Origin: Lepidurus packardi
Lineage: Eukaryota > Arthropoda > Branchiopoda > Notostraca > Triopsidae
DNA length: 64,000 bases
Direction of reading: 5' to 3'
NCBI GenBank assembly: GCA_023053545.1
Contig: JAKZAN010000007.1
Location: 2,232,001-2,296,000, forward strand
How positions within the stretch are numbered: position 1 is the stretch's first letter; each line of letters starts with the position of its first letter. The position numbers were made by a program, and so were the translations under genes. A model generated the notes under the pieces. The model was given only the letters and a program-made list of their open reading frames with translations. It did not search any database and was not told the DNA's origin. Shown here piece by piece: positions 1-13,600 of this stretch.

Positions 1-2872
1 ATCGATTGTATGTCCGTAACTGATCAGATTGGCTGCATGGAGAAGAAAAAAATTGACCCTGTGAGACTCTAAGCCTAGCAAGGCGGACAATGTATTATAC
101 CACAGCCGAGTCTAATAATTACGATAGCAAGGGGTTGGTTTGGGGGGCTCGGATTTTGCTCCGTATCGCGGATACGATTAGAGCGTACACTTTCGACGGT
201 CAATTCCGCAGGCATTGTTAATGCGACGAACGGGTTGCGCATTTTAATAACTTGTCATCGACAGCTGCATTGACAGGTTTGTTGAATTTGGGAGTTTAAA
301 TAAATGTAAATCCGAGTCTCAAAAAAAAAATAAGCTTGAATTAGAAATAAGGTAAAGACAGCTGTATTTCTGGGTTGAATTGGAGCTACTGAAGCATATT
401 TTGTAACATTACCGCAGTAATGGACATTTTCAGTTTCTAGCAACAATCTAACTTTGAATTTCTGTCCGCAATTCACGTCATGGACGCGTAGGTCTTCGTT
501 TTATTTTTAAAGCGAGTTCGATTGAGCAGAACTTAAGTCCTTTGACCCCCTTTGTTGGATTCCAAGCGCTGAGGTCTATTCTAATGGGCAATGGGATTAT
601 ATGATTGTAAAGTGGAGATGCATCTTTGGCGGTCTAACAGTGAGACTGGCTCTATAAAACCCAAGTATTGTACTCGGTCGTCGTATAATAGATACGTCAG
701 TGCATTATGAGAGGTTTCGTCTTATCAGGCGAGTTTGGAGCACGTTTGGAGTCCCACAAATCCCCCCTCAGCTCCACAATGTAGTACCGCAGCACCCCAG
801 CACCCCTTGTGCTCATGTGTACGCTATTGCAAAGCCCATCAGGGTGTTTTTGTGTGTATGTTCCACAAAAAGTGATCCTAAGCTGTCGATTGCATTGATA
901 TATGTTACGCGCACACCACGTGGGGTTTCCATAATACTTCTTTTTCTAATGTATTCTTCTGGATCACTGAACGACGGATAACCAGAACCAATCAGCCCGC
1001 CAAGCCCCCTCTACCAGCCATGCAACATTAAAAAAAAAAAAAATCCTAGCTCAAATCTGTAAACTGCAGGCCGTTTGCTTGCACTTCTTCGTCATCTTTT
1101 GGATGAGTCGATGGGCTGTTCTGTGCATTTTACGGTGGTGAAGCTGTAAAGCTCGTCCTTCTGGAGTATATCAGGTAGTTCCCTCTAAAGCGTGCTAGAA
1201 ATGGTTTGTTCCGAATCACGAGAAGGGCGACATGCAATTTGTAAGTGCACGCCTGGGACATTATTAATACCCCCACAGCGCTCTATTTCCCTTGGCCTCT
1301 TTTTTACGGCGTCGTCCAGGGCAACTCTCTGTGGGCAACCCCATGTATATTTGCGAAGAGTCCAGGTGCACAAGGTGAACGAGGTGATGCGCTGGTGATC
1401 TCGATTTATGCTTTATGAAAGGGGGGGGAGTGAGGATGCATGCTTTAATATGCCCTTTTCTAGTTTTGCTCTTTTGCTTATTCTGCTGTATGACGGCCCC
1501 AGCCCCTACAATACAGCTGTCCCAAGGTCAATATTATGTTAGCTCCCACTGGTTAAACAATTAGGCTTTTCAGGCGTCTACCAAAAGACAGTCATCAGAA
1601 ATATCGATTGTGCATCATTTAGTGCTGATGCTGAGATGTGCTCTTGGTTTTTAACCCTGTTGTGCCATAATCCTGATCTAGATAATTGCTTATGGTTCGA
1701 TTGAGTTGACTGTGTTTGGCGGTTTGCTTATCAGCCTCGTTTGGTGCACTCGCTTGTTGCACATAGACTGTTTGACTTGGGTTAACAGGTGCGCGGCTTT
1801 GGAGTCAAAGGCAGTAAAGTAAATGAAGGGCAGGTGGAAAACTTGAATAAGCTTGACCGCTTCGAAGGGAAAAGGGAGTCAGTATTTATCAAGACGTCCA
1901 AAGAGACAAAGATTAGTTTTCTGAAGCGGATCCTACTGGGGCCCCCAGTGCCCGCACGAGTTCGCGGTTTCTTGTCGTTTCCCTAAAGTCCCATCATTGT
2001 TCGCCATCGGGCGGCTTTATGGATTCCGTCTCGACAAGAAACGTACCTTGGGCTTTTCGTGAAGTGCAATCGCTTCTGCTCTTCATGAAAGGCACGAGAA
2101 CGTGGTGGGAAAATAAACGTATGTGACAGACAGCTGTCAGGTTCTCACGGACTAGCGTCTTCCCTTGACAACTCGATGTATTTACCAAGACCCTTCTACA
2201 TTAAGCGTTAAGCTTTTGAATAGCAAACTCCGCGATCAACGTGATTTTGTTCTCTGTGACATGCTCGAACTTAAGCTCTATGGCACAAGTTAAAGCCTTT
2301 AATGTTGGCAGAACTGGATTCCAATCTCGTAAAAAGCTTCGTTTACCGTCGTAACTGAGGAAATATCTTTTAAATCACCGCTTATGTAATGTTATTTCAC
2401 TGATAAAGAGCAGTAGTCAAGATTTTCACGAGATTATATTGAACATATACAACTGTACATCAATTACAGGTTGGAAATAACGCCATATACGTATGATAAA
2501 ATTTGCAGCCGTTTACAAAGGAAAAACTGCTTTATGTTTGACGTCTATAGTTTGGCTGCAGCCAAGTGGGGGAAAATATGTAAGCGCTTTTCTTAAAACA
2601 GCCATAAAAGGTTATCTCCACGAGTAATTTCAACTGTCTTCACAATATTTCACCAAGCTGAAACAATTAATGCCAGCACCCGTATTCAATCGCAGACGAC
2701 GACGTGTTTACTCGCTTTTCATTTGCTCCCCGCCATGAAGGGGGGATACCTCTTCCATTTTTTTTAGCAAAAGCCAGCCTGCTATGCCCAAATTCGTAGT
2801 ATAGGCCAAATCCTTGTGTGCATAAAAAGTTACATGTAATAATATAGCCTCATTGATCTGGACTCCAGCGTC

Positions 2873-2890
2873 AATAATAATAATAATAAA
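2873..2890. repeat. AAT trinucleotide microsatellite
   Basis: About six AAT units in a row lie in non-coding sequence downstream of sog. Confidence 0.8.
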
Positions 2891-3180
2891 AATAAGAGGA
2901 ATTTAAAACGTATCTCGCCAAAAGTAACAGACCCATCCAAGTGAATTCTACGAGTCCTGCGTTTGTTTACATGTGTGGTGGGCGCAGGACAACAATATGA
3001 ATGATATAATTAAGAGTTAAACAGCCAAGTGCGTACGATTATAGAAACACAGACAAAAACCTGCCCATGTCTTTGATAACATCAATTGTGCGACGGCAAC
3101 GCAGACCTTCAAGAACCATCTTTTCTGGGTTAGCGACATTCATTTTGCCTTAAAGTGCATGTTATATGAACATGTATGTA

Positions 3181-3200
3181 GATATAGATAGATAGATATA
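3181..3200. repeat. GATA-rich microsatellite
   Basis: Short imperfect GATA/TA repeat in non-coding DNA downstream of sog. Confidence 0.75.
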
Positions 3201-4624
3201 CCCTGCATCATATCTCGCTTGTTTAACAAAAAAAAGGGAAAGATATTGTAATAACTAGGTTAAGACAAGGTACTCGTTGCTGGATGCAATGAAAAATGCC
3301 ATGGCTCAATTTTTCTTTCTTGTTGCAAATCAATTTCCTTTTCTTTGCTTTCTTCAATCCAACAAGAAAAATCCTCGCCAAGGGAATTCCTTATGCGTTA
3401 CATTGCAAGAAACTGCAAACGAGCGTCGCTTGGCGAACGCTGGGTTGCCTTTTTTTCCTTTTGTTCATTATGCAAGTAGTTCTCTACGGATGGGAGTATT
3501 TTAGGTTATCGCAGTCCTTTTTGTTTCTCTGAAAATCGAATTCTTGCCCCTCGCTGTCCCCATGCTAGATGGGCCGTTTCGTTTTACCTGGGGAACCAAT
3601 GGCCCCTTTGTTTCGGGTACGGGTTATCTTGTTTACCGTCTGCAACGCTAGATGGCGTACAAGTGGAAATCGGTTTCGGTACGCCCAAATCTGACGCCAA
3701 ATCCCAAACAACGCCGAATATTTAAGGGGTAAAGGGTCTGTAAAATTCGTCGGGTAAGTGGAAGTTTATGGGGAACGACAACAAAACTCGGGGTTATGCG
3801 GAATGCATCGTAATTAGCGCAAAGGTGTGTGAGCCTACATTCGTGTTGGCGGGAGCCGGAGCTTGAAAACAAGGTCTGTGCATAGATTTGGTGGTGTGAA
3901 GGGGTAGAAAGGCTCTGAATCAAGAAAGTGAAGTAAGACTTATTTACAAAAGTAAGAATGGAGCGACCAATAACGCCGCGGTGTGTGTCTGTGTATGTTA
4001 TTCCAGCTTGGGTGTTAAAAACTATAAGCTCTCTTGATTAATTCGGACCAGGATTGTTCTTTTTTATGTGTTTCATGTTTCGTGTGAGAGGCAGGGGAAG
4101 AGATAATGAGAGAGAGATGAATGAAAAATGTGGAACTGAAGAACAAAAAAGGTGCAGTCCAATAGAGCTTTGGGACAAGGCGAGTTTTCTTCTATGGGAA
4201 CACAAATGAAGATTTATATAATTTACATACGCAAGTTCCACTCCGCGTCACACTCTATCATCATCACTTTCTTTTTTGCAAATATGGCACATTGGATATT
4301 TCATCGCGGAAATAACGTCCTTGTTTAAAGATAACTGTACACCCCAGTAACTGTCTGATGCTCATCTTTGCCATGGACCACGCATGGAGAGATTCATTCA
4401 GGTCTCTTAGGTTTCTACCCTTCCTTTTCTCTTCATTCACGGACTTGACTGGCTGCGACTTAGAGAAACGGTTTGATTCCCCCCACTCTTTGGCCCCCCG
4501 AGCAAAAAAACACAATGTACAAATTTGCCATCAGTTGGAAAGATCTTGCGTTGCTTTTTTTCCTCCAGTGGATGCCGAGTTTTTCACTCAATCCCTTGGA
4601 AAGTAGACTTTCCAAGCGTTTTTT

Positions 4625-7600
4625 TTAGTTCTTTTTGTCAATCATTTTAGAGCCTCTCGTTCGGTTTCCGTTGGAGCTGCCGTTTGTAGTGGTCGGGCTC
4701 CGTGGATTCTCGCCTCCGCCCGCACCGCCGCCTTTTTCGCGTGGGCGTTTAGGTTTGGTATCTCTGGTGGTAGGGATTTTCGTTCCTCGCGATGTGCTCG
4801 TCGAAGAAGACGCCGGCGATTCTTCGCCGCAGGCTGGACAGCAATTATCACTTGATGACATGTTGGAGGCGGCTGATGACTTGGAGGTGCAGCGATTCTT
4901 GGGACATTTCTTGCGTTTGCATTTCACTTTCCCGTCCTACATCGTAAAAACTCATTATTAGCCAAGGTGGCCTACCTACAGGATCAAGTTTTTACCTTGC
5001 AATTGCAGTTGACGCAGCGCATTTCTCCCCATGGTTGCACCCGAGGATGGAACTCTTTGCCGTTTTCGTAAACGTCTCCCTTGAAGAGACATCCCCCACC
5101 GTGGAGGATGTCTGCTTGACTTTTGATTTTGGCTTCCTCACCTTGAGTCGCTGACAGACTGGAATTCGTAATTTGACTAAGAACTTTGGGCTCGGGACAT
5201 GCTTTGCAGCAAGCCATAGGATCCGGTCTGGAAGCTTCGCTGTCCGGGCAACTCAAAGGTGGGCATGTCGTCTTGGAACATTCCACTTTGAGGGTAGAGG
5301 CCTAATTGTAAATCCCAGATATGAACATATTAGGACTGTTTTAGACCAAACAAATTAAAAATATCAATCAATAATATCAATCAAAATGTCAAGAAAGGAC
5401 ACTTTTCTTTACATGTGCGAGCAATCGTGGAGCATAATTTGTAAGTCACGTTGAAGAGTAATGCTTAAGGCCAGCGATTTTTGCGACTCGTAATCTTTTC
5501 AAAGGTTCTTTATTAGACCGTTATGGGCAAAATTATAGCCGAAGATTAAAGGAAAGGTAGTGGAGAATAACTCGATTCCCGGAGCGCAAGTTGGACGTTT
5601 AGTGCCTCCAGTAGTATCTCATATTAGACTGATTATCGCAGCACCTTGGTTTTATATAAAGAACTTGTTGTTCAGATAGCTTAGGACACCATTGGATGGT
5701 TAGAAAAAAGGCAGGAAGGGTATACAAAATTGGCAAAGTGTTATTCCCAAGGCTTTGAATTCATAATCTACTCGGTTCAGAAAGGTGTGGTTACTGGTTA
5801 GCGAGAAAAAACTGGGTTAAAGTTATCCATCATGTCGGAGTCTGCGGATCACACGTCGTGACCCCCGTGTGTGTATACACGCGCGTGTGTCCATGTCTCT
5901 GGATTACTTCTCGCTGCTAATCTTAAGAAGGCCCCCATTACGCCAACTTGGTGCGCGCCGATTTCAAGTATGAGCGAAGCGGAAAGAAACCAGAACCCTT
6001 TTCCACAAGCATAAGCTCTTCAATCTTTCGACCCAATACAAACTGCCAACGCAATAAAAAAAAAAAAAATAGTAAGAGACAGTGAAGAACTTACATTACA
6101 TACACAGACCACACATGTGCTGAAGCCAAAAGGTGGGATGTAAGGGTGCCACCGTGAATCCACTGGATGAAATTTCTGGTCGCCTTCCACGTAACAGCCC
6201 AGACGGTCTTGCTCTTCGTTGTTCTTTTTGCTGGCTCCATTTTCACTCATCGAATTAGCCCTGGATACGCTACCACCATTATGTTGGCCAGTAGCAGCGC
6301 CGGTGTCGGTAATGCTGGTAGTCGTATCTAGAAAAAAGAGGAAAAAAACGTCGTTTTGAAACACAAGCAAGCATTTGGACGCAACCTTAATTAATGGAAG
6401 CGCGCAACTGCTGTGTAATGCTGGCTGTAATATTGTCCAGGCGCCTTCAAGTCGTGCAAGTGCACTTGAAAGTTTACTTGCTGTGCTTTTTATCGGGGCT
6501 TTTGTATAGCTGGCAGACTTGTTCCTTGTTTAGTTCAAGCCTCATTTCAGCTCCTCCAAAAAGACTTAATCGCTATTGTGTGGAAAGTTTGGCAAGGGCC
6601 AAAAAAGCATCCCTGTTTGGCGTATCTTTAGGATCTCAGTCTGCAACTTGGATACTCATGGGAGTCATAATCGTAGAAAGTGTGGATTATGGGAAAGAAA
6701 CGCCAGGGTCATAGAGTCCGATGTGTAGTTTGCATCACTTACCCCGGGTTTAGACAAAAAAAAGGAATACCGAGTTGGGAATACCGAGGTTTAGCCAAAA
6801 AAAGGAATACCGAGTTGCGAAAACCGTGAACTTACTGGAACAGACTGGACAGCACTCGCCTGCCGGGTGAGCCGGAGGTGCCAAACCACATTCCAATTTG
6901 GGACAGACAATCGCGTCACAAACGACTCGACCACGGCGACAGGAGCACATGAGACAGTGGCCGTGCTCGCCGATCCATTGAGCTCCGTCGTCGTAAAAAC
7001 GGGTTTCGTAAACGCAACGCAAACTCGGCGATATTTCGTTATCTTCGTGCTCATCGTGAACATAGCCTGGTCCCAAGGCTGGTTCCCCGTCTCCATCTGA
7101 ACGAGCATATGTAGGTAAACACGATGCCGGGACACGTGCCTAGATTTTTTTTTCAAAGAGAAGAGGAAGCAAACATAAGATTTAGCTCGGTTTTTCTTTG
7201 GCATAATCTAGGAAAGAATAGGTTCATGTAGACTATTATAAACCCTGGAGGTAACTGAATCCACAGCTGACTAGAAATTTTTCAGTCAAAACTTTTCGCA
7301 GCTGTTGTGCGCTTGTTTGGCGTTTTCTTTGGATGTGTGGCATGGTAAAGTCTTAATTTGCATAATACGTGACTCGGAAGGGATGGTTAAGCACGACAAA
7401 TTGTAAAGTGGCAGCCGTTTGTCGGTAGTTTGATAGACAGTTTTGGGTAGCAAGGGCAAAGGACTATAATGCTAATGCAAAAGCGGCGCCATCACGAAGA
7501 TGCAATGTCAGCTTGTCACGCCGCATTGCCCGTGTGCCCCTTGGTCCCCCCCCCCCCCCCCCCCCCCAGTCTAACTGATTTTTGAAATATCTGCCGGTGC

Positions 7601-10600
7601 TTCCCTGGGCTACTCACTCTCGCAATCCCCGAAAAGCTGCCATTCCCTCGAATGTGTCGTAACCGTAAATGCCATGCTTGAGCAGAAGAGCTCGCCAGCT
7701 CTAAAGGCTACGTATCAAAAACGACCACCCATATCTTTCGGCTCTCTCTCTTTCTCTTTCTCTCTTGCTCTCTTTCTTTAAGTTAGTAGCGTGGCTCCGA
7801 AAAGTGTTTTTGACTGACTTCACCCGTATGACTCTCCTGGAGCCACTCAACATATTTTGGCGTACCTTACGTTCCATAAATCTGCCAGAGCGCCCCCCCC
7901 CCCCCCCCCCCCGGAAAACGTGCTAAATGACTTGTTACAATGTCCTCCACTTAAACCGGGGCGTTACATGCACTTAATATTGCTGGGTTGCCCCAAGAAG
8001 AAACTCAGCTCTTTTGCAAATGTTAAAAAAGTGTTGTTTTGTTTGGGGGGTAAGCAATATGTACTTACATCGAGAATGCGGCCTTCGAGCGTAAGTCTGC
8101 TGGCTCCTCCATAAGGCGAAGTCTCGGTCAACTTTAACGAGGCATAATTAGCGTTAAGGCGCGCCAACGTCAGAAGCGTTAAATCCGAGACACTATTCTC
8201 CGCTTGATTGCCCGAGAACTCTTCCAGGAGACGAGTATTGGGAGGGAAGACGACGCCAGCGCTTCCGAATATGGCTTCGGTACCGGCCATAAAAGTGATG
8301 CCCGCAGGTCCGGGACTTCCCAGTCCGGCCATAAGTGTGTGCTGTCCCTGTAGTTGAGCAGGCAAATCGATCAATTCGAGAGTCATCAAACTAGGCTGTT
8401 GCAGTCCTGCGTTGCTGGGAATGCCGCGTCGAGTAGCCGATCCAGATTTGGGCACCGGCAGGTTAAAGTCATAGTGCAGCGAGCAGTTTTGATCGATAGA
8501 TACCCAACTCAGGCCATACGAGTTTGTCAACGAGAGAGACGAACTTGACGTGGACGACGTAGGAGACAGCGAGCTTGAAGCATTGGAGCTACTACTCCAA
8601 TGGAGGGGTTGCATCAGTACCGGCCCGACACGGAGATTCGCTTGCGCTTGACTAGCCGGACGAGGCGCCAGACGTCCCCGGATTTCGGATTCAAACTGGC
8701 TCGTAGCTACGTTGATGTATAATTCCCCTTCGTACAACATTTCCAGATCTTTGGGACTGAGTCGAGGGATGGTTCCGTTAGCCCAGCCGTCCAAGTAGTT
8801 ACTCGTCAAGTCTTTGATAATAACGGGGCCTTTTTTCGCGGGGGCCGTTTGTATGGTCAAGGCGAGCACCGGTGACGATAAATAACTCAGTTGTATATGC
8901 CATTGGATCGCGCCCACAGAGTCGATGTAGAGCCAGGCGAAGCCAATCGCGGAAGTTGTAGGTAGTACTTCGTCCAAGGACTCGGTACTGGTTAACAGCG
9001 TGTCGAAGATGTCGCAGGCAATCCGAGCTCCGATTTGACCTACTAGCCTTAATTCGGGGTTGCGTTTGGAGTACACGGTGAGCATGAGTTGTCCGCGCAC
9101 GAGCCGGTGGACCTCCTCGCTCTCCAGCACGGTCCGTATTTCCACGACGTTTATCTAAATCGTCATTTACAGAAGAAACCAAGTGCCAAGTTAGAATGTT
9201 TCTCTGGGACTTTTCATCCGTAAAACATGAACAGGTTATGCAAATGACAGGACATGTTCTTTAGCCCTTAATCGGTTGTGGTGCTCAACTGGGCAAGAAT
9301 TACTTTCTTCAGACATTGTATCCATCCATACATGCATAGCAAACCAACCAATAATAATACAAGTTTAGCCTTTAGTGGAGCATCCGTTGTCGTCAAACGT
9401 TCTCTTTGAACCCCTTTTACCTTGCTTTGGAATTCCTTGGGACAAACAGAGCCTGACACTTGTTGCGCGTAACAATAAAACCAACCAAGTGGCAATTCCC
9501 TCTGCACTTACCTCTTGAGGTTTTTGGACAGTGATCAATTCTTCGATCAGTTTGGGTGCTTGCATCCCCGTTTCGCTCGTTTCCAACCGGACAATCAAAG
9601 GGGAATCGTCCCCACTTTTATCCAACATTCCGGCGGTCGCTACGGTGATATGGATACTCTTGGAACTGCTCGACAAGCTCACCGCTGCAGTACCACCCAC
9701 GCCCGTGGTATCCACGTTGGGACCTGTAGTCGTGGGTACCAAGAGCGCACTCAGGATTTCGCTGGACAAGGCCCGGTACCGAGAAATCCGTCCCGTCAAT
9801 GCTTCACCGTCCTCCTTGTCATCGACCAAAGCGACCCAGAGCTTTTCTTCCCGCAGTAACTGCCGGTAAATGCGCGGTACTTTACGCCACGAGCCGCAGT
9901 GCTACAACGTATCAATAGATTTTTTTTTTCCAAGGAAAAGAAAAAAGTGTTCAGTCAGTTCCAGCGAGTTCTTTGAAGAATGCATCAAAAGGTTTCATAC
10001 TTTGCCAGTCTTGTTGAGCAAGTCTGAAGGGCCGAGCTCTTGCTCTTCAAGGATAGTGCTGTCTTCTGTAAGGATCTGCAGGACTCGTGGCTGCCAAGTG
10101 ATTCCGGGTTGGGCTGAAGGGCTCCACACCAGCGAATAATACAAATGACGTTTTTGGAAGGAAAAACGCGCTGTGGCAACCACTCCGGACTGGTTAGCTG
10201 TTTGGCTAATGATCAAAGCTGCGAAATCTGATTCAAAAGACAAAAATTACATCTATATAAATACATGATTGCGTTAGGCAAATAGTTTGGCTCAGTGTCT
10301 TCGAATCTCCCCAAGGGAAAGGGGGTGAAAAACGCTTTTCTGTAAACAACCTATTAGATTATTATGATATTTTTCAGTCGTGTATGGTACATACACGAAA
10401 TATGAGCGCACGGAAAATTGTATGGATCGTTATAGCCAAATCAGTCGGTACATTGATAGGCGCGGTGATGGGGAGACGGCTGTGTCATGTCAGCACGTAG
10501 CCAAGAAAGCTGTTGGGTGCTTATGCTAAAAAGCATGCAATGTCTAGACTCTGTGTGGTGAAATTTGGGCAAAGAAAAAAGTAAAGAAAAATAATGAGCG

Positions 10601-13600
10601 TGTCTGCATTACTCTCTTATCCTCATCTGCGAGCGAACAGGGGAACGTGGGAGTTATTAAAAGTCAACTGGGCAAGCCCAAGGGCGAAACAGAAATGCCG
10701 GGCAGTTATTTGTACTTTCCCAAAATCTGACTTTCTCAGTCGCCAAAATGACTTTCTCAGTCGCCAGCTTAACATTATCTGGGAAATGTTTAGCGACTTT
10801 TTCCGTGTTTGTGTGTACGTGTGCGTGGAGATGGGGACTTGGGTAAGGAAAATAAACTCGAAATGTAAATGGCGTCAGAGGAAGATGCGCACTATATAGC
10901 CAACGGCCTTTTTTTTTAAAAAAGAAAACTTATTTACGAGTTTTCTTTTTTACCGCCGGGGTAATTTGTAAATGTGTAACCAGATCCGTTGGAAATGAAG
11001 CAAAAAAGGCACTTTCCGAAGTATGAAAGCAGCTTAGAGACAGAGTTATCAACTTGACATGGCAGAAATGCCTTCTCAGTTTACCTTTTGCGTTTTTATC
11101 TTCGTCGTCGTAATCCTTGCCAAATGAGACATCTTCCTTGAGGGGACCCACATCTAAAGAAAACAAACACAAGCGTCAATTTTTTTGGGTTCGAGATACA
11201 CCCGGACTTGGCAGAGAATTGCTGGCTCAAAAGTTTTTTTTTTTTTTTTTTTAAATATGTAATTATAAAGGAACCTTATGTAATTATAAGGGGACCTAGC
11301 AAGAGGTCCCTTATTAGTCAAGAGCTATTGGACACAGATCCGTGTAAAGCACATCCGTAAACGTCCCATGAATTCCCCTTACTTACATTGGGAATCTTCC
11401 GGGCAAACTTTACAGCAACGGCCGGGCAATAAGACCGGCTCATCACAGTTGGGTTTGGGACACTCGTTTTTAATATTTTTGCACAAAGTCCGGCCAGCCA
11501 CGCGGCGCTTCTTTTGGACCTGCAGTGAAGAAAAGAAAAGAACAAAATCTGCGTTAGTTAACGGCTTGGACATTTTGGGGCCTTTTCGTTTGGACAAAAT
11601 ACAACAACAATGTGGAATCAGAAAAGGTTGGGTTGTTGACGTTGATTCACTTTTGCATATTGAAAAAGAAAGGAAAAGACGACAAGAGAAGAACGTTGTT
11701 GGTTGCCAAAAAAGTTGAGTTGTCATATATGGAAGTGGTGCCGTCAGCTTTGGTTCTTGCCCTTTCGCGCATAGCGTAATGCCTTTTGTGCTTGACCTCG
11801 ATCAAGCATTATATACCAGCATCACATGGATGTACAGTATAAGAGAAAGAAAAGAAAGAGGAGAGTTGCTATTCTTTGGTGGGGATGCAAAGCCAAGAGT
11901 TGCAGGGGAGTTTTCAACGTTGTCTGTCGTATGATATGCAAATCGATTGGCTTGAATGGCGCTTTCGTGGCTGAAGACGCACTCGGCGCCGTCTGACCCG
12001 TTACAAAAAGTCAGGGCTTGGCTGTTGGCGCCAGGCCGTGCCCACAGTCTACTCGACGATTAAAAAAGAAAAAAATATGCATATAACGTACACAAATAAG
12101 AACGAGAAAAAAAAGTAACTAGCATAGATCGGAATACAAATGACGCCCCCAAAAAAAGTCCCAGCATCCCCAAACTGAAAAGACCACTTCGCCTCCTTGT
12201 ATCCTAAAGCTCCGTCCATCGCCTCTTGAACTGCGTAACGCTCTTCCATTCTTTCATATAAAGCAAGCCCCCTGGAGTATATTATCGAGTGACGAAAAAA
12301 TACAGCCAAAAAGAAGAAAGTTACCTAAACGAATTGGAAACCAAGATTTGTAGTCTAAACGTATGGTACTGGGTCCAAAATAGTTGCCGAGTCAAGGTAA
12401 CTGTTATCCGAGACTCGTATACGTGGCTCTGAAGAACTTGGAAGGGATCAAAATTCGAGAGTGTGGAATCTCTCTCCCCCCTCCCCCCCCCCCCCCCCTT
12501 AGGGCCCCTTTTGGTAAAAATCTCCGTTTGCGATAATTTAGTCATGCCGAACCTGTGTGAGCCACTATGGCGAGTTTTAGCTCTTGTAAAAGTCTGGTTT
12601 TTGTACTGTAAAAAAATGCAAAGAATTCGGAAATGAAAATTGCATTCTAGGACCCGGCTGACAGACAAGGTGAGAAGGAACCGCAGGAGGGAGGAGAAGG
12701 TTTTTCAAGGGAGTCATTCTGAAGGGAAAACCGCGTGAAAAATGCGGCTGCGATGACAAGCTGAGGTGTGAAAACCCCGTGGAGGACCAGCCGGGTGGTC
12801 TTCTCTATATCCCCCTCCTTTTTAGGTTATTTTTATTATTATTATATTTTTTTTTTATCATTTTGACCATACCTATTCCAGAAACCACCTCTGGAAAACA
12901 TGATTTCGTATCACTGCTTCAGATAAGCCCTGTAACCGTTTTCTTACCTTTCCGTTTCTTTTGGCTAGCATTATTAGTTGATCACATTGTGTGTGTGTGT
13001 CCCTTTGACATGGCTGTGTGTAAATCGAGAGTGCAGAAAATAACGCATCGATGAATGATAGCTGTAATAACGTCTGACGCGACTGACAATTCCCCTATCC
13101 ATATAAATGTAACGAAACGGCCTGGCTGCATCTCCACACGGAGAGCAAGGTCCCTGAGATAATTGATGGCGAGACTCTACAGACATTCCCGAGTCGGGAT
13201 TTTGCCTTTCGATGCCTGTGTGTTTAGCTCAAAGAGATCTGTGCTCTCAGCGAGTGTCTTACGAGTTGGTAACGCGATAAGATGTCGTTGGGGGATACAC
13301 TCAAATGCTAATTAAGGACTACTTCAGGAATCGGTTCCTCCCAAAAAGGGCAAAACCATGCAGAACACCACACCCCAACCTATGTTATTGTGTTTTCTTT
13401 TGCCCCTATAGCAGAAAGTTTAAAAGAAGAAATCGTTTCACACGTAAATGCCAAGATCTAGAATACGCTGGAAAACGACCTTGCTGTTGAAAACCGTCGT
13501 GGCGTCAACTCGTTCGTCTTGTTGGGAAACCTTGGGAGACCAGTACTGTTTATGATGGAAGCAAATATAAAGTGAAGGGTTGATGCAGCAAGCAGAAAAT

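Larger units (their letters stand above)
1..4624. other. Non-coding region downstream of sog
   Basis: No reading frame here resembles a conserved protein or joins into a spliced gene, and the open frames are short and AT-rich. It lies 3' of sog, whose minus-strand stop codon is at 4625-4627, so the first part probably includes the sog 3' UTR. Visible features are an AAT microsatellite near 2873-2890, a GATA-rich stretch at 3181-3200 and a GGGAATTCC motif at 3382-3390. I see no RNA gene or mobile element. Confidence 0.6.

Noticed and set aside
1681..1720. tRNA-like GGTTCGA box
   Set aside because: The T-loop-like string lacks a matching A-box, acceptor stem and anticodon arm at proper spacing.
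4635..4961. 108-codon plus-strand frame opposite the last sog exon
   Set aside because: It is the antisense shadow of the Ser/Gly/Arg-rich sog tail, whose codon bias keeps the opposite frame open.
7553..7912. Poly-C runs as possible functional G-quadruplex elements
   Set aside because: They are common simple repeats in this window (five similar runs) and intronic; listed only as repeats.
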